This document shows positions 15,852-22,976 of a stretch of DNA of 33,761 nt, one piece after another. Both the position numbers and the translations under genes were made by a program. Positions within the stretch are counted from its first letter, which is position 1. Each line of letters begins with the position of its first letter. Source of the DNA: an uncultured Eisenbergiella sp. GTDB taxonomy: Bacteria > Bacillota > Clostridia > Lachnospirales > Lachnospiraceae. Under the pieces are notes generated by a model. The model made no database searches, had not been told where the DNA came from, and saw nothing but the letters and a program-made list of their open reading frames with translations. The stretch covers positions 1 to 33,761 of the forward strand of contig CANQFM010000034.1 in assembly GCA_947598825.1 (NCBI GenBank). Direction: 5' to 3'.

Positions 15852-16115
15852 ATGGTACGGCAGAAAGTAGTAATTCAGAATCCGACGGGGCTTCACTTAA
15901 GGCCGGTCGGCGTCCTTTGCAAGACGGCGATGCAGTATAAGGCGCGGATCACGTTCACCTTTCAGGATACCATCGCCAACGCCAAAAGCGTACTGAGCGT
16001 TTTGGCCGCCGGCGTCAAATGCGGGGATGAGATCGAACTCATCTGTGAGGGAGAGGACGAAGAGAAAGCGTTGGAGGCTTTGGTAGAAGCGATAAACGAT
16101 AAGCTTGGAGAATAG
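15852..16115 (+). CDS. HPr-family phosphocarrier protein
   Basis: An 87-residue HPr-like protein. The phospho-accepting histidine is H15 in NPTGLHLRPVG, and a serine equivalent to the HPr kinase target is S46 (ANAKSVLS). So both classical phosphorylation sites are present, unlike Crh, which lacks the histidine. Leu16 and Val19 replace the more common Ala-Arg-Pro-Ala neighbours, so this may be a second, specialised HPr rather than the main PTS carrier. No ptsI, hprK or PTS permease is adjacent. It follows glmM by about 110 bases and ends before tandem terminators. Confidence 0.9.
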   Translation: MVRQKVVIQNPTGLHLRPVGVLCKTAMQYKARITFTFQDTIANAKSVLSVLAAGVKCGDEIELICEGEDEEKALEALVEAINDKLGE

Positions 16116-16131
16116 TGGATACAGCCTTTGC

Positions 16132-16177
16132 CAGCCCAGGTGATCCTGGGCTGTTTTCCGCAGCGCTGCGGGTTTTT
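16132..16177 (+). terminator. Tandem intrinsic terminators after the HPr gene
   Basis: First: CAGCCCAGG (16132-16140), loop TGAT, CCTGGGCTG (16145-16153), then TTTT. Second: the palindrome at 16158-16171, then G and five T (16173-16177). Both have the form of rho-independent terminators and close the glmM-HPr side. The next gene starts only 33 bases later. Confidence 0.85.
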
Positions 16178-16210
16178 GTGCGATACAGGCAGGGAAGAAA
16201 GGAAACGGCG

Positions 16211-17410
16211 ATGAAAGAAATACCGGCGATCGAAGGGGGAACCCCGATCAGAGAGCAGAAGATCTTTTACGGACATCAATATCTGGATGAAGCGGACTAT
16301 CAGGCGGTGCTGGAAGTGCTGACAAGCGGCGACGACCTGACCTGCGGCCCCAGGATCGGGGCCCTGGAGAAGCGGCTCTGCCAGATCACCGGGGCGAAAT
16401 ATGCGGCAGTGGTCAGCAACGGCACTGCGGCTCTGCATATCGCCTGCCTGGCTGCCGGGATCGGTCCGGGAGATGAAGTCATTACCACGCCCATTACCTT
16501 CGCCGCATCGGCCAACTGTGCGCTTTATTGCGGCGCAAGGCCGGTATTTGCGGATATCGACGACAGAACATACAATATCGATCCAGAGAGCGTACAAGAC
16601 CATGTGACGCCGCGCACGAAAGCGGTAGTGGCGGTAGACTATACGGGCCAGTCGGCGCAGATCGACGAACTGCTTGCGATCTGCCGGGAACACGGCCTTT
16701 TGCTCATCACCGACGGCGCCCATTCCATCGGGACGAAATATAAGGGAAGGCCCACCGGATCGCTGGCGGATATGACGACGTTCAGCTTTCATCCTGTAAA
16801 GACGGTGACAGGAGGAGAAGGGGGCGCGGTACTGACCAACGATCCTGCGCTCTATGAGAAGATCCTGCTCTACCGCTCCCATGGCATTACGCGGAACAGA
16901 TCCCTTCTGGAGAAGGAACCGGACGGGCCGTGGTATTATGAACAGGTGGCGCTGGGCTTTAATTATCGGATGACGGATATCCAGGCTGCCCTGATCTTAA
17001 GCCAGTTGGACAAGCTGGAAAGGTTCAAGGCCCGCCGCAGGGAGATCGTCAGGCGTTATGACGCCGCTTTTTCTGAAATGGAGCAGCTCGTTGTGCAGCA
17101 GGAGATCCCGGAATCGGATACGGCGAGGCATCTTTATATCCTGCGCATCCGGCCGGAAAAGCTGCGCATCGACAGAAGGCAGTTTTTTGACGCCCTGGGT
17201 GCGGAAAACATATGCTGCAACGTCCACTATATTCCCACCTACTATTTTCCCTATTATCAGAAGCTTGGCTATGCCAGGGGCCTGTGTCCCAGGGCGGAAA
17301 AGCTGTATGAGGAGATCCTCACGCTGCCGCTGTATTACGCCATGAGCGATCGGGACGTAGACGATGTGATCCGGGCCGTAAAAAAGATAGCAGAGTATTA
17401 CGCCGTGTAA
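16211..17410 (+). CDS. DegT/DnrJ/EryC1-family sugar aminotransferase, PseC-like
   Basis: A PLP-dependent aminotransferase that typically converts a nucleotide 4-keto sugar to a 4-amino sugar. I choose ATG 16211 because the conserved start (IPAIEGGTPIR) follows; the open frame reaches further upstream only through the terminators. It has 399 residues. SNGTAALHIACLAAG near 71-85 binds the cofactor phosphate, TPITFAASANCALYCGARP resembles PseC (pseudaminic-acid pathway) closely, and the Schiff-base lysine is K197 in FSFHPVKTVTGGEGG. No pseB, pseG or pseI is nearby, so the sugar is unknown. It is followed 40 bases later by the ATP-grasp gene, and the two probably form an operon. Confidence 0.88.
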   Translation: MKEIPAIEGGTPIREQKIFYGHQYLDEADYQAVLEVLTSGDDLTCGPRIGALEKRLCQITGAKYAAVVSNGTAALHIACLAAGIGPGDEVITTPITFAASANCALYCGARPVFADIDDRTYNIDPESVQDHVTPRTKAVVAVDYTGQSAQIDELLAICREHGLLLITDGAHSIGTKYKGRPTGSLADMTTFSFHPVKTVTGGEGGAVLTNDPALYEKILLYRSHGITRNRSLLEKEPDGPWYYEQVALGFNYRMTDIQAALILSQLDKLERFKARRREIVRRYDAAFSEMEQLVVQQEIPESDTARHLYILRIRPEKLRIDRRQFFDALGAENICCNVHYIPTYYFPYYQKLGYARGLCPRAEKLYEEILTLPLYYAMSDRDVDDVIRAVKKIAEYYAV

Positions 17411-17450
17411 AAGGCTCCGGGACCGGATCCGGAAAGAATGGAGAAACAGG

Positions 17451-18692
17451 ATGAAAGCGGTGATCATAGGGGCCAGCAGGGAGGCGCTGCATACGATCCG
17501 CAAAGCGCGCGCTCACGGAATCTTCGTTACGGCATTAGACGGCGATCCGCAGGCGGCAGGGCTTGCCGCAGCCGACCGGGGCGTAGTGGCGGATATTTCA
17601 CGGGAAGAGGAAACGGTAGAAGCGGTGCGAAAGGAAGGGCCGGATTTTGTGCTGACGGCGCCGATCGGCCGGTATCTGACTACCGTAGGCGCGGTAAACG
17701 ACGCGCTGGGGTTGCCGGGGATCACCCGCCGGATGGCGGAACTGTGTACGGATAAATTCCTTTTCCATGAGAAGCTGGCGCGGGAGGGACTGAGAAACTG
17801 CCGGTGCTACAGGGTTAGGCAGGACGGCGCGGTTCTTTTTGACGGGGTAGACGGGGAAGCGGTGACGGAAGAAGATCTGTGTTCTGAACGCCTGCAAATG
17901 TCCTGGCCCGTGATCCTAAAACCCAGATTTGGTTCCGGCAGCCGGGGGATCCGTCTGGCGGGATGCTTGACAGAGCTAAAAGAAGAACTGGAGCGGATCC
18001 AGGGGGAGGAATATGTACTGGAGGAATGTGTGCCGGGAGAAGAGTACGGCATAGACGGTGCGGTGATCGGGGGGAAATTTTACATGGTGCTGCTGCGCAG
18101 CAAGGTAAATACCCCGCCCCCGGCAAGACAGGCTGTGGGCTATTTCGCGTGCGGAAGGGAAAATGGGTTCTGGCAGCAGGTATCCGGTCATCTCGAAAAG
18201 GTGATAGGGTGTCTGGGCCTGCAGGAATGTCTGTTCCACGCGGATGTGATCCGGGCGGCGGACGGCCCGTTTGTGATCGAACTTTCCGCAAGGCCTTCAG
18301 GGCACAATCTGCACAACCTCTTTACGCCGTTGTGTACCGGCGTGGATCCGGCGGAAGAGTATATCAGGTACAGGGCCGGAGAAAGCTATTCCTTCGTGCC
18401 CGGAACCGTCAGGCCGCTGATGATCCACTATTTTGACGGAGAGGGCAAGGTATACAGGGTGCCGGACGATAAGCAGGCCGAAACGCTGCTGCAGGATTTT
18501 TGTGAAAAGCGGGACGCGCAGCTTGCCATGATCCGCTGGCAGTGCAATCTTTTCTGCGGAGAACTTCTGGGGCCGGTGACCGACGGCCATTCGCTGATGG
18601 GCAGAGGATACTATATCCTGGAGGGTGAACGTCGGCAGGATATGCTGGCGTTTTCGGAAGAACTCATGAATGAGATCCTGCGTCACCAGTGA
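17451..18692 (+). CDS. ATP-grasp carboxylate-amine ligase family protein
   Basis: A 413-residue ATP-grasp enzyme of the PurK/biotin-carboxylase-like group. These form an amide or similar bond by activating a carboxylate as acyl-phosphate. The N-terminal pre-ATP-grasp domain begins KAVIIGASREALHTI. The nucleotide-binding segment VILKPRFGSGSRGI is near residues 155-168, the EECVPGEEYGIDG strand near 192-204, and the metal-binding FVIELSARPSGHN near 273-285 (E and N ligands). All are intact. The acid and amine substrates cannot be read. Next to a sugar aminotransferase and a LysA-like decarboxylase, it could attach an amino acid to an amino sugar or amine. Its 3' end overlaps the convergent decarboxylase gene by 10 bases. 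Confidence 0.88.
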   Translation: MKAVIIGASREALHTIRKARAHGIFVTALDGDPQAAGLAAADRGVVADISREEETVEAVRKEGPDFVLTAPIGRYLTTVGAVNDALGLPGITRRMAELCTDKFLFHEKLAREGLRNCRCYRVRQDGAVLFDGVDGEAVTEEDLCSERLQMSWPVILKPRFGSGSRGIRLAGCLTELKEELERIQGEEYVLEECVPGEEYGIDGAVIGGKFYMVLLRSKVNTPPPARQAVGYFACGRENGFWQQVSGHLEKVIGCLGLQECLFHADVIRAADGPFVIELSARPSGHNLHNLFTPLCTGVDPAEEYIRYRAGESYSFVPGTVRPLMIHYFDGEGKVYRVPDDKQAETLLQDFCEKRDAQLAMIRWQCNLFCGELLGPVTDGHSLMGRGYYILEGERRQDMLAFSEELMNEILRHQ

Positions 18693-19903
18693 TTTTTCTG
18701 CAGAAATTCCTCATTGGTCCAGGCCTCCCGGGCGATAAAGCGGCTCCCGTCGGCTTTTTCTATGACCACTTCCGGAAAGTAATGAATGAACAGGGGATTG
18801 AGGCACATCGTGTATCCCCCTGCGGTATCGTAAACGATCCTGTCCCCGGGCATGAGCCTGGGGGCATTTTTGATCTCAAATAACCGGTCGTATTCCATAC
18901 AGGTGGCGCCGCAGATCCATTGGCAGGGTTCCAGGGGCCGTGTAGAGGGATCGGATGCGTATTCCATGTGGTGAGGGTAGGAATGCCGGGTCACGAGGGG
19001 GTTTAAGTTGACGCGGCTGCCGTTGGTCACGACGAATTTCCGGCCCCGGATATCCTTGGTGTCGAGGACCGCCGTTTCAAAAGTGACGGCCCTGGAGATC
19101 AGGGAGATTCCCGGCTCGGCGATCAGAACGGTCTTGCGCCTGTCAAAGTGGGTGTCCAGCTCCCGGCAGATCCGCTGGAAATAATCCCGGTAATCCGGCT
19201 TGTCGTCCCGGCCGCCGAAATAGCCGCCCCCCATGTCCACATAGGACAAGGCTAACCCGTATTCCCGGGAGATCTGTACGGCCATCCGGGCCAGCGTCCC
19301 ATAGACGTCCACCGTCCTGGACTGGGTGGAGGAGTGCAGATGCAGACCGCTCACCCTGACGTTGGGCAGCGACTGAAGCCTGTTGACGGCGGCCTTCAAT
19401 ACGCCGTTTTCGTAGCAGTAGCCAAACCGCCCCCCTTCCTCTTCCGCCAGGACTTCTTCCGGGCACAGGGAGGCGATATCGCAGTTGACCCGAAGCCCGA
19501 TGCCGAAATCCCTGTCGGGGAAACGGCGGCTGAGTTCCTCCATCCAGTCAAGCTCCCAGGAAGAATCCAGGTTCACATAGCCCCCGGCCAGAAGCACAGC
19601 TTCAAATACGTCCCGGTCCTTTATGGGGCCGTTATAAATGACATGACAGGCGGGGAAGCCGAGTTTCTGCACAAGCTCGTATTCTTCCCGGGAAACGACC
19701 TCCGCGTAAAAGCCCTGCTCCTTTAAAAAGACCAAAAGCCAGGGGAGGGAATTGGTCTTCACCGAATATCCCATGATATAATTGCCCCAGTTAAGGGACA
19801 GGGAGCTGCGCAGCAGCCCGATATCGTAAAGAAGATCTTTTTCCCTGATATGAAAGGCGGGCGTATCGCCGTTATGAAAAGGATCCCGGTCAGCATATGC
19901 CAT
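18683..19903 (-). CDS. LysA-like fold-III PLP-dependent decarboxylase
   Basis: A 406-residue fold-type III (alanine-racemase-like) decarboxylase of the Orn/DAP/Arg decarboxylase family. The PLP lysine is K49 in YSVKTN. HLHSST near 193-198 and the glycine loop MGGGYFGG near 223-230 bind the cofactor phosphate. GATCMEYDRL near 338-347 carries the conserved C-x3-D of the partner active site. Substrate specificity is unclear: the sequence diverges from true DAP decarboxylases and lacks other lysine-pathway neighbours, so it may act on an unusual amino acid or carboxylated conjugate. GGGAGAT lies seven bases before ATG 19903. A terminator hairpin sits only about 20 bases upstream, so expression may depend on read-through from the lipoprotein gene. 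Confidence 0.88.
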   Translation of the reverse strand: MAYADRDPFHNGDTPAFHIREKDLLYDIGLLRSSLSLNWGNYIMGYSVKTNSLPWLLVFLKEQGFYAEVVSREEYELVQKLGFPACHVIYNGPIKDRDVFEAVLLAGGYVNLDSSWELDWMEELSRRFPDRDFGIGLRVNCDIASLCPEEVLAEEEGGRFGYCYENGVLKAAVNRLQSLPNVRVSGLHLHSSTQSRTVDVYGTLARMAVQISREYGLALSYVDMGGGYFGGRDDKPDYRDYFQRICRELDTHFDRRKTVLIAEPGISLISRAVTFETAVLDTKDIRGRKFVVTNGSRVNLNPLVTRHSYPHHMEYASDPSTRPLEPCQWICGATCMEYDRLFEIKNAPRLMPGDRIVYDTAGGYTMCLNPLFIHYFPEVVIEKADGSRFIAREAWTNEEFLQKNHW

Positions 19904-19923
19904 AATAGAAATCTCCCGTTTTG

Positions 19924-19966
19924 AAAAAGGAGGCTGCGGGGTCTGCTTTTGCAGTCCGCAACCTCC
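19924..19966 (-). terminator. Intrinsic terminator or attenuator between the DUF3048 and decarboxylase genes
   Basis: On the minus strand the arms at 19966-19956 and 19939-19929 pair over 11 bp with one G-U. An inner GCAG/CTGC pair and an AAAA loop follow, and five T (19928-19924) come directly after. The T-run is only 7 bases from the ribosome site of the decarboxylase gene. Confidence 0.8.
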
Positions 19967-20003
19967 CGTATCCGTTCCAGAACCTCTGTGACCTTACGGC
20001 GTT

Positions 20004-21170
20004 TTACTCGGCGTCGAAGGAAGTGCCGTCCTGAACAATACAAATATTGGTCTTGCCGGTGTTGAGTTCGATCTCGTTGCCGTTGTCGTCGTAATATTTG
20101 GTAGGCCCATAGTCGCTGGTCTTCTTCCAGTTCACATGGATGCCTTTGCCGTCGGTGAAATACCAGCCGTCCTTGGTATCGTCATGGCAGCCGTAACCCA
20201 GATATCCCTTGGCGTCACGAACCTCATAGTGGGTGAACTGTACCAGGATGTTCTTGAAAGCGAGCTGCTGGTTGTTGGCGCCGTCGATGTGCTTCTGGTC
20301 GCCGCTTTGCATCCCCTGGAACCTGTAGTAAAGGCCGTCGTCCGGGTTGTATTCAAAGTAGGTCTTTGTGATCTTATAAGTGCTGGCCAGGTCGATCTTG
20401 GTGGCGGGGATAGCGCTGTCGCCATACTGCTCCAGGGTGTTTTCGCCAGAGGCGAATTTGAAATGATCGCCCTGATAATTGCTGGTGTAGGTCTCAGAAT
20501 ACCCCAGCTTGCTGATGGCGCTGGAGATCCTGTCGCCGCTGGTGTAGGCGTTGTGCGGCGCCTTGCGGTCGGAGGAGCGGAAGAACGCTTCGTCGACCAA
20601 TCCCTTTGTCTGCTTGGGATCCGTGGCCAGGACCGCGCCGGTGATGTTGTCCGTGGTAGGATCATTGATGACGGACAGGATGTAGAAAGGGCCGCCGATA
20701 TGGCAGTAAATGGCATCCCATTCCTTCGCCCAGTATACATAGTAATCGCGGCAGCTCCGGATGTTGCCGATCCGTTCCAGATTCTTCCAGTCCTTAAATA
20801 TCGCCATCAGACGGGTCATGCTGCCTTCCACGTTGCACTCATAGAGAATGTCGGCCTGGCTGATCCCGTAATGGGGAAGGGCCGCGTTCTCATTGGGGAT
20901 CATGACCGCGATGGGGCGCTGGTTTTCCAGATCTCCGCTGATCCATTCATTCGTTAAAGGGCTGCGCACCATACCTTCCTGCGGAGGAAGATCCTCCGGA
21001 ATGGTTTCCACGACAGATTCCGTTTCGGGGACAGTCTCTGGAACGCTCACGGTCTCCGGGACGATCTGGTTCACCGGAACCGTTTCTACCGGCACTTCCT
21101 CCTTGCCGCAGCCGGAAAGCAGCGTGGCGCAGGTGAAGCCGATGAGCAGGAGCGCTGTCAGCTTTTTCAT
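20004..21170 (-). CDS. DUF3048 (YerB-like) lipoprotein
   Basis: 388 residues from ATG 21170; the frame extends upstream, but the signal peptide begins here. Residues 1-21 are a lipoprotein signal (MKKLTALLLI then LLSGC) with lipidated C21. A linker rich in Val, Pro, Glu and Thr (about 24-65) precedes the conserved domain: PLTNEWISGDLENQRPIAVM, then GISQADILYECNVEGSMTRL and RNIRSCRDYYVYWAKEWDA. These features match the DUF3048/YerB family of Firmicute surface lipoproteins of unknown function. It has its own sigma-A-like promoter and is followed by an intrinsic terminator. Confidence 0.92.
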   Translation of the reverse strand: MKKLTALLLIGFTCATLLSGCGKEEVPVETVPVNQIVPETVSVPETVPETESVVETIPEDLPPQEGMVRSPLTNEWISGDLENQRPIAVMIPNENAALPHYGISQADILYECNVEGSMTRLMAIFKDWKNLERIGNIRSCRDYYVYWAKEWDAIYCHIGGPFYILSVINDPTTDNITGAVLATDPKQTKGLVDEAFFRSSDRKAPHNAYTSGDRISSAISKLGYSETYTSNYQGDHFKFASGENTLEQYGDSAIPATKIDLASTYKITKTYFEYNPDDGLYYRFQGMQSGDQKHIDGANNQQLAFKNILVQFTHYEVRDAKGYLGYGCHDDTKDGWYFTDGKGIHVNWKKTSDYGPTKYYDDNGNEIELNTGKTNICIVQDGTSFDAE

Positions 21171-21246
21171 ATCGATAACCTCACTTTCTGTTTGTCCGTT
21201 TTTATGATATAAAAAATACCGGTATGTAGCCATGCCGTCTTTTTTG

Positions 21247-21275
21247 ATTATAGCTTACCATAAAAAGTTTGTCAC
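21247..21275 (-). promoter_or_regulatory. Sigma-A-like promoter of the DUF3048 gene
   Basis: Minus-strand GTGACA (21275-21270), 17-base spacer, perfect TATAAT (21252-21247). The leader to ATG 21170 would be about 70 bases. Confidence 0.75.
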
Positions 21276-21335
21276 TACCCAAAAGCATTTTTTTTCTGGA
21301 AAATCGGGCAGAAGGTGGTAAAAGAAAAGAAGATG

Positions 21336-21344
21336 TGGTAGAAT
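21336..21344 (+). promoter_or_regulatory. Possible extended -10 promoter of rfbD
   Basis: TGG followed by TAGAAT (21339-21344) fits an extended -10; no good -35 lies 17 bases upstream. It would start transcription about 30 bases before the rfbD ATG. Confidence 0.45.
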
Positions 21345-21383
21345 ATTGACAGATAGCATCGGCGGAAAGCAGGAGGTTTTTTC

Positions 21384-22247
21384 ATGAAAAAGATCATTGT
21401 GACCGGCTGCAACGGACAGTTGGGCCGGGCGGTCAACGAATATTATAAGGATGCGGCGGATATCAGCTTTGTGAATACGGATGTGGAAGAACTGGATATC
21501 ACGGATATCGACGCGGTGATGGAGCTTGTGCGCAGTGTGCGGCCTTACGCCATCCTCAACTGTGCGGCCCATACCGGAGTGGACGCCTGCGAGACGCAGT
21601 ATGAGAGGGCCTTTGCCATCAATGCCATCGGGCCCCGCAACCTGGCCATTGCCGCCCGTGAGACCGGCGCGAAGCTGGTCCATATCTCTACGGACTATGT
21701 GTTCGACGGGAAGGGGAACAGGCCCTATGTGGAGACGGATCCTACCAATCCACAGGGCGCGTATGGTTCCACGAAGCTGGCAGGGGAGGAATTTGTAAAG
21801 CAGTTTGCCGATCGCTGGTTTATCCTGCGGACCGCCTGGCTGTACGGCGACGGGAAGAATTTTGTCAAAACCATGCTGCGGCTTTCCCAGACCAACGAAA
21901 AGGTGCGGGTGGTAGGCGATCAGTTCGGTTCTCCCACCAGCACGCTGGAATTGGCGAAAGCCATCGATACGGTTCTTTTTTCGGATAACTACGGTATTTT
22001 CCATGCCACCTGCGAAGGAAGCTGCAGTTGGGCCGATTTTACCCGGGAGATCTTCCGCCTGGCGGGAAAGTCCACCGGCGTGGAGGCCATCACCACGGAG
22101 GAATACGGCGCGCCGGCTCCCCGACCGGCCTATTCGGTTCTGGACAACCGGATGTTCAGGCTGACGACGGATTTTTCCTTTGCGGACTGGCATGACGCCA
22201 TTGCGGTTTATCTGAAAGAACTGGCCGGCGGACAGAAAGCGGATTGA
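21384..22247 (+). CDS. rfbD: dTDP-4-dehydrorhamnose reductase
   Basis: A 287-residue extended short-chain dehydrogenase that makes dTDP-L-rhamnose in the last step of the pathway, using NAD(P)H. The cofactor loop TGCNGQLGRA is at residues 7-16. STDYVFDG at 102-109 is the family hallmark, and the catalytic Y127 and K131 lie in AYGSTKLAGE. Length is normal. The other rhamnose genes (rfbA, rfbB, rfbC) are not in the window, so the pathway is split or this copy feeds the nearby polysaccharide locus. AGGAGG lies eight bases before the ATG. It is transcribed divergently from the DUF3048 gene and ends at a bidirectional terminator. Confidence 0.92.
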   Translation: MKKIIVTGCNGQLGRAVNEYYKDAADISFVNTDVEELDITDIDAVMELVRSVRPYAILNCAAHTGVDACETQYERAFAINAIGPRNLAIAARETGAKLVHISTDYVFDGKGNRPYVETDPTNPQGAYGSTKLAGEEFVKQFADRWFILRTAWLYGDGKNFVKTMLRLSQTNEKVRVVGDQFGSPTSTLELAKAIDTVLFSDNYGIFHATCEGSCSWADFTREIFRLAGKSTGVEAITTEEYGAPAPRPAYSVLDNRMFRLTTDFSFADWHDAIAVYLKELAGGQKAD

Positions 22248-22295
22248 AAGAGGGCGGGGCGCATCGGCGCCCGGCATGGATACACAACAAAAAGA

Positions 22296-22319
22296 GGCTG
22301 CGGAGAATCGCAGCCTTTT
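22296..22319. terminator. Bidirectional terminator between rfbD and the DUF212 gene
   Basis: GGCTGCG (22296-22302), six-base loop, CGCAGCC (22309-22315), then TTTT. On the other strand the hairpin is followed by a run ending in five T (AAAAAGA at 22289-22295 on the plus strand). It can serve both converging genes. Confidence 0.8.
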
Positions 22320-22373
22320 GTAGTATGACGCGCTGTCCGGCGCACACATCGAAGATAAAAACCCTGAAAAAAT

Positions 22374-22832
22374 TCACCCCATCAGGTTACAGTACAAAAG
22401 GGCGATGAGGATCCCCAGGATCGCGCCCACCAACACCTGCATAGGGGTGTGGCCGACAAATTCCTTCAGCTTTTCTTCGTAGGAAACGGGTTGGCCCATC
22501 GTTTTGAAGAAATCCATCATCTCGTTGATGACCTGGGCCTGCAGGCCGGTTTCCCTGCGAACGCCTATGGCGTCATACATGACGACAATGGCGAAGATCG
22601 CGGTGATCGCGAACTGAAAACTGCCGCCTCCGTACTGGTAACCGGCGGCGGTGGCCAGCGCGCAGACCGTAGCGGAATGGGAACTGGGCATGCCGCCGCT
22701 TCCCACCAGGCGTTCCGCGTTAAAACCGAAGAAATACATGTGTATTGCTGTTTTGAGTATTTGCGCGACAAACCAGCCTGTGACAGCGGACATGAACAGC
22801 GTATTGTGGATCAAAGCGTATAAAAAATCCAT
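22374..22832 (-). CDS. DUF212 divergent PAP2-family membrane protein
   Basis: A 152-residue membrane protein with about four helices. GGMPSSHSA at residues 46-54 resembles the PAP2 phosphatase motif, and YDAIGVRRETGLQAQ is the other conserved DUF212 block. The family (YuiD in B. subtilis) is related to acid phosphatases acting on lipid phosphates, but activity is unproven. A cytoplasmic loop (about 105-125) separates helices three and four. GAGGGATGG precedes the ATG. It is a single gene, convergent with rfbD and divergent from the polysaccharide operon. Confidence 0.9.
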   Translation of the reverse strand: MDFLYALIHNTLFMSAVTGWFVAQILKTAIHMYFFGFNAERLVGSGGMPSSHSATVCALATAAGYQYGGGSFQFAITAIFAIVVMYDAIGVRRETGLQAQVINEMMDFFKTMGQPVSYEEKLKEFVGHTPMQVLVGAILGILIALLYCNLMG

Positions 22833-22898
22833 TTATCCATCCCTCATTTTCTACCCTATTCTACCCCATTTCCCCGTAAAATACAAGGTTGTTTTCAG

Positions 22899-22927
22899 TT
22901 GAAAAGGATATAGGGGCATGATAAAAT
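22899..22927 (+). promoter_or_regulatory. Sigma-A-like promoter of the polysaccharide operon
   Basis: TTGAAA (22899-22904), 17-base spacer, TAAAAT (22922-22927); five of six matches in each box. It lies about 50 bases before the first gene of the locus. Confidence 0.75.
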
Positions 22928-22976
22928 AAAAATGGCGGCCTGCGGCCAAAGAATTTTGAGGATACGGGAAAAGGAT

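Noticed and set aside
16211-17410. Assigning the aminotransferase firmly as PseC of the pseudaminic acid pathway
   Set aside because: Similarity is strong, but none of the other pathway genes is visible in the window, so only family membership is supported.
21346-21351. Perfect TTGACA as -35 of rfbD
   Set aside because: No acceptable -10 lies 16-18 bases downstream, where the ribosome site already begins; TAGAAT just before it is a better candidate.
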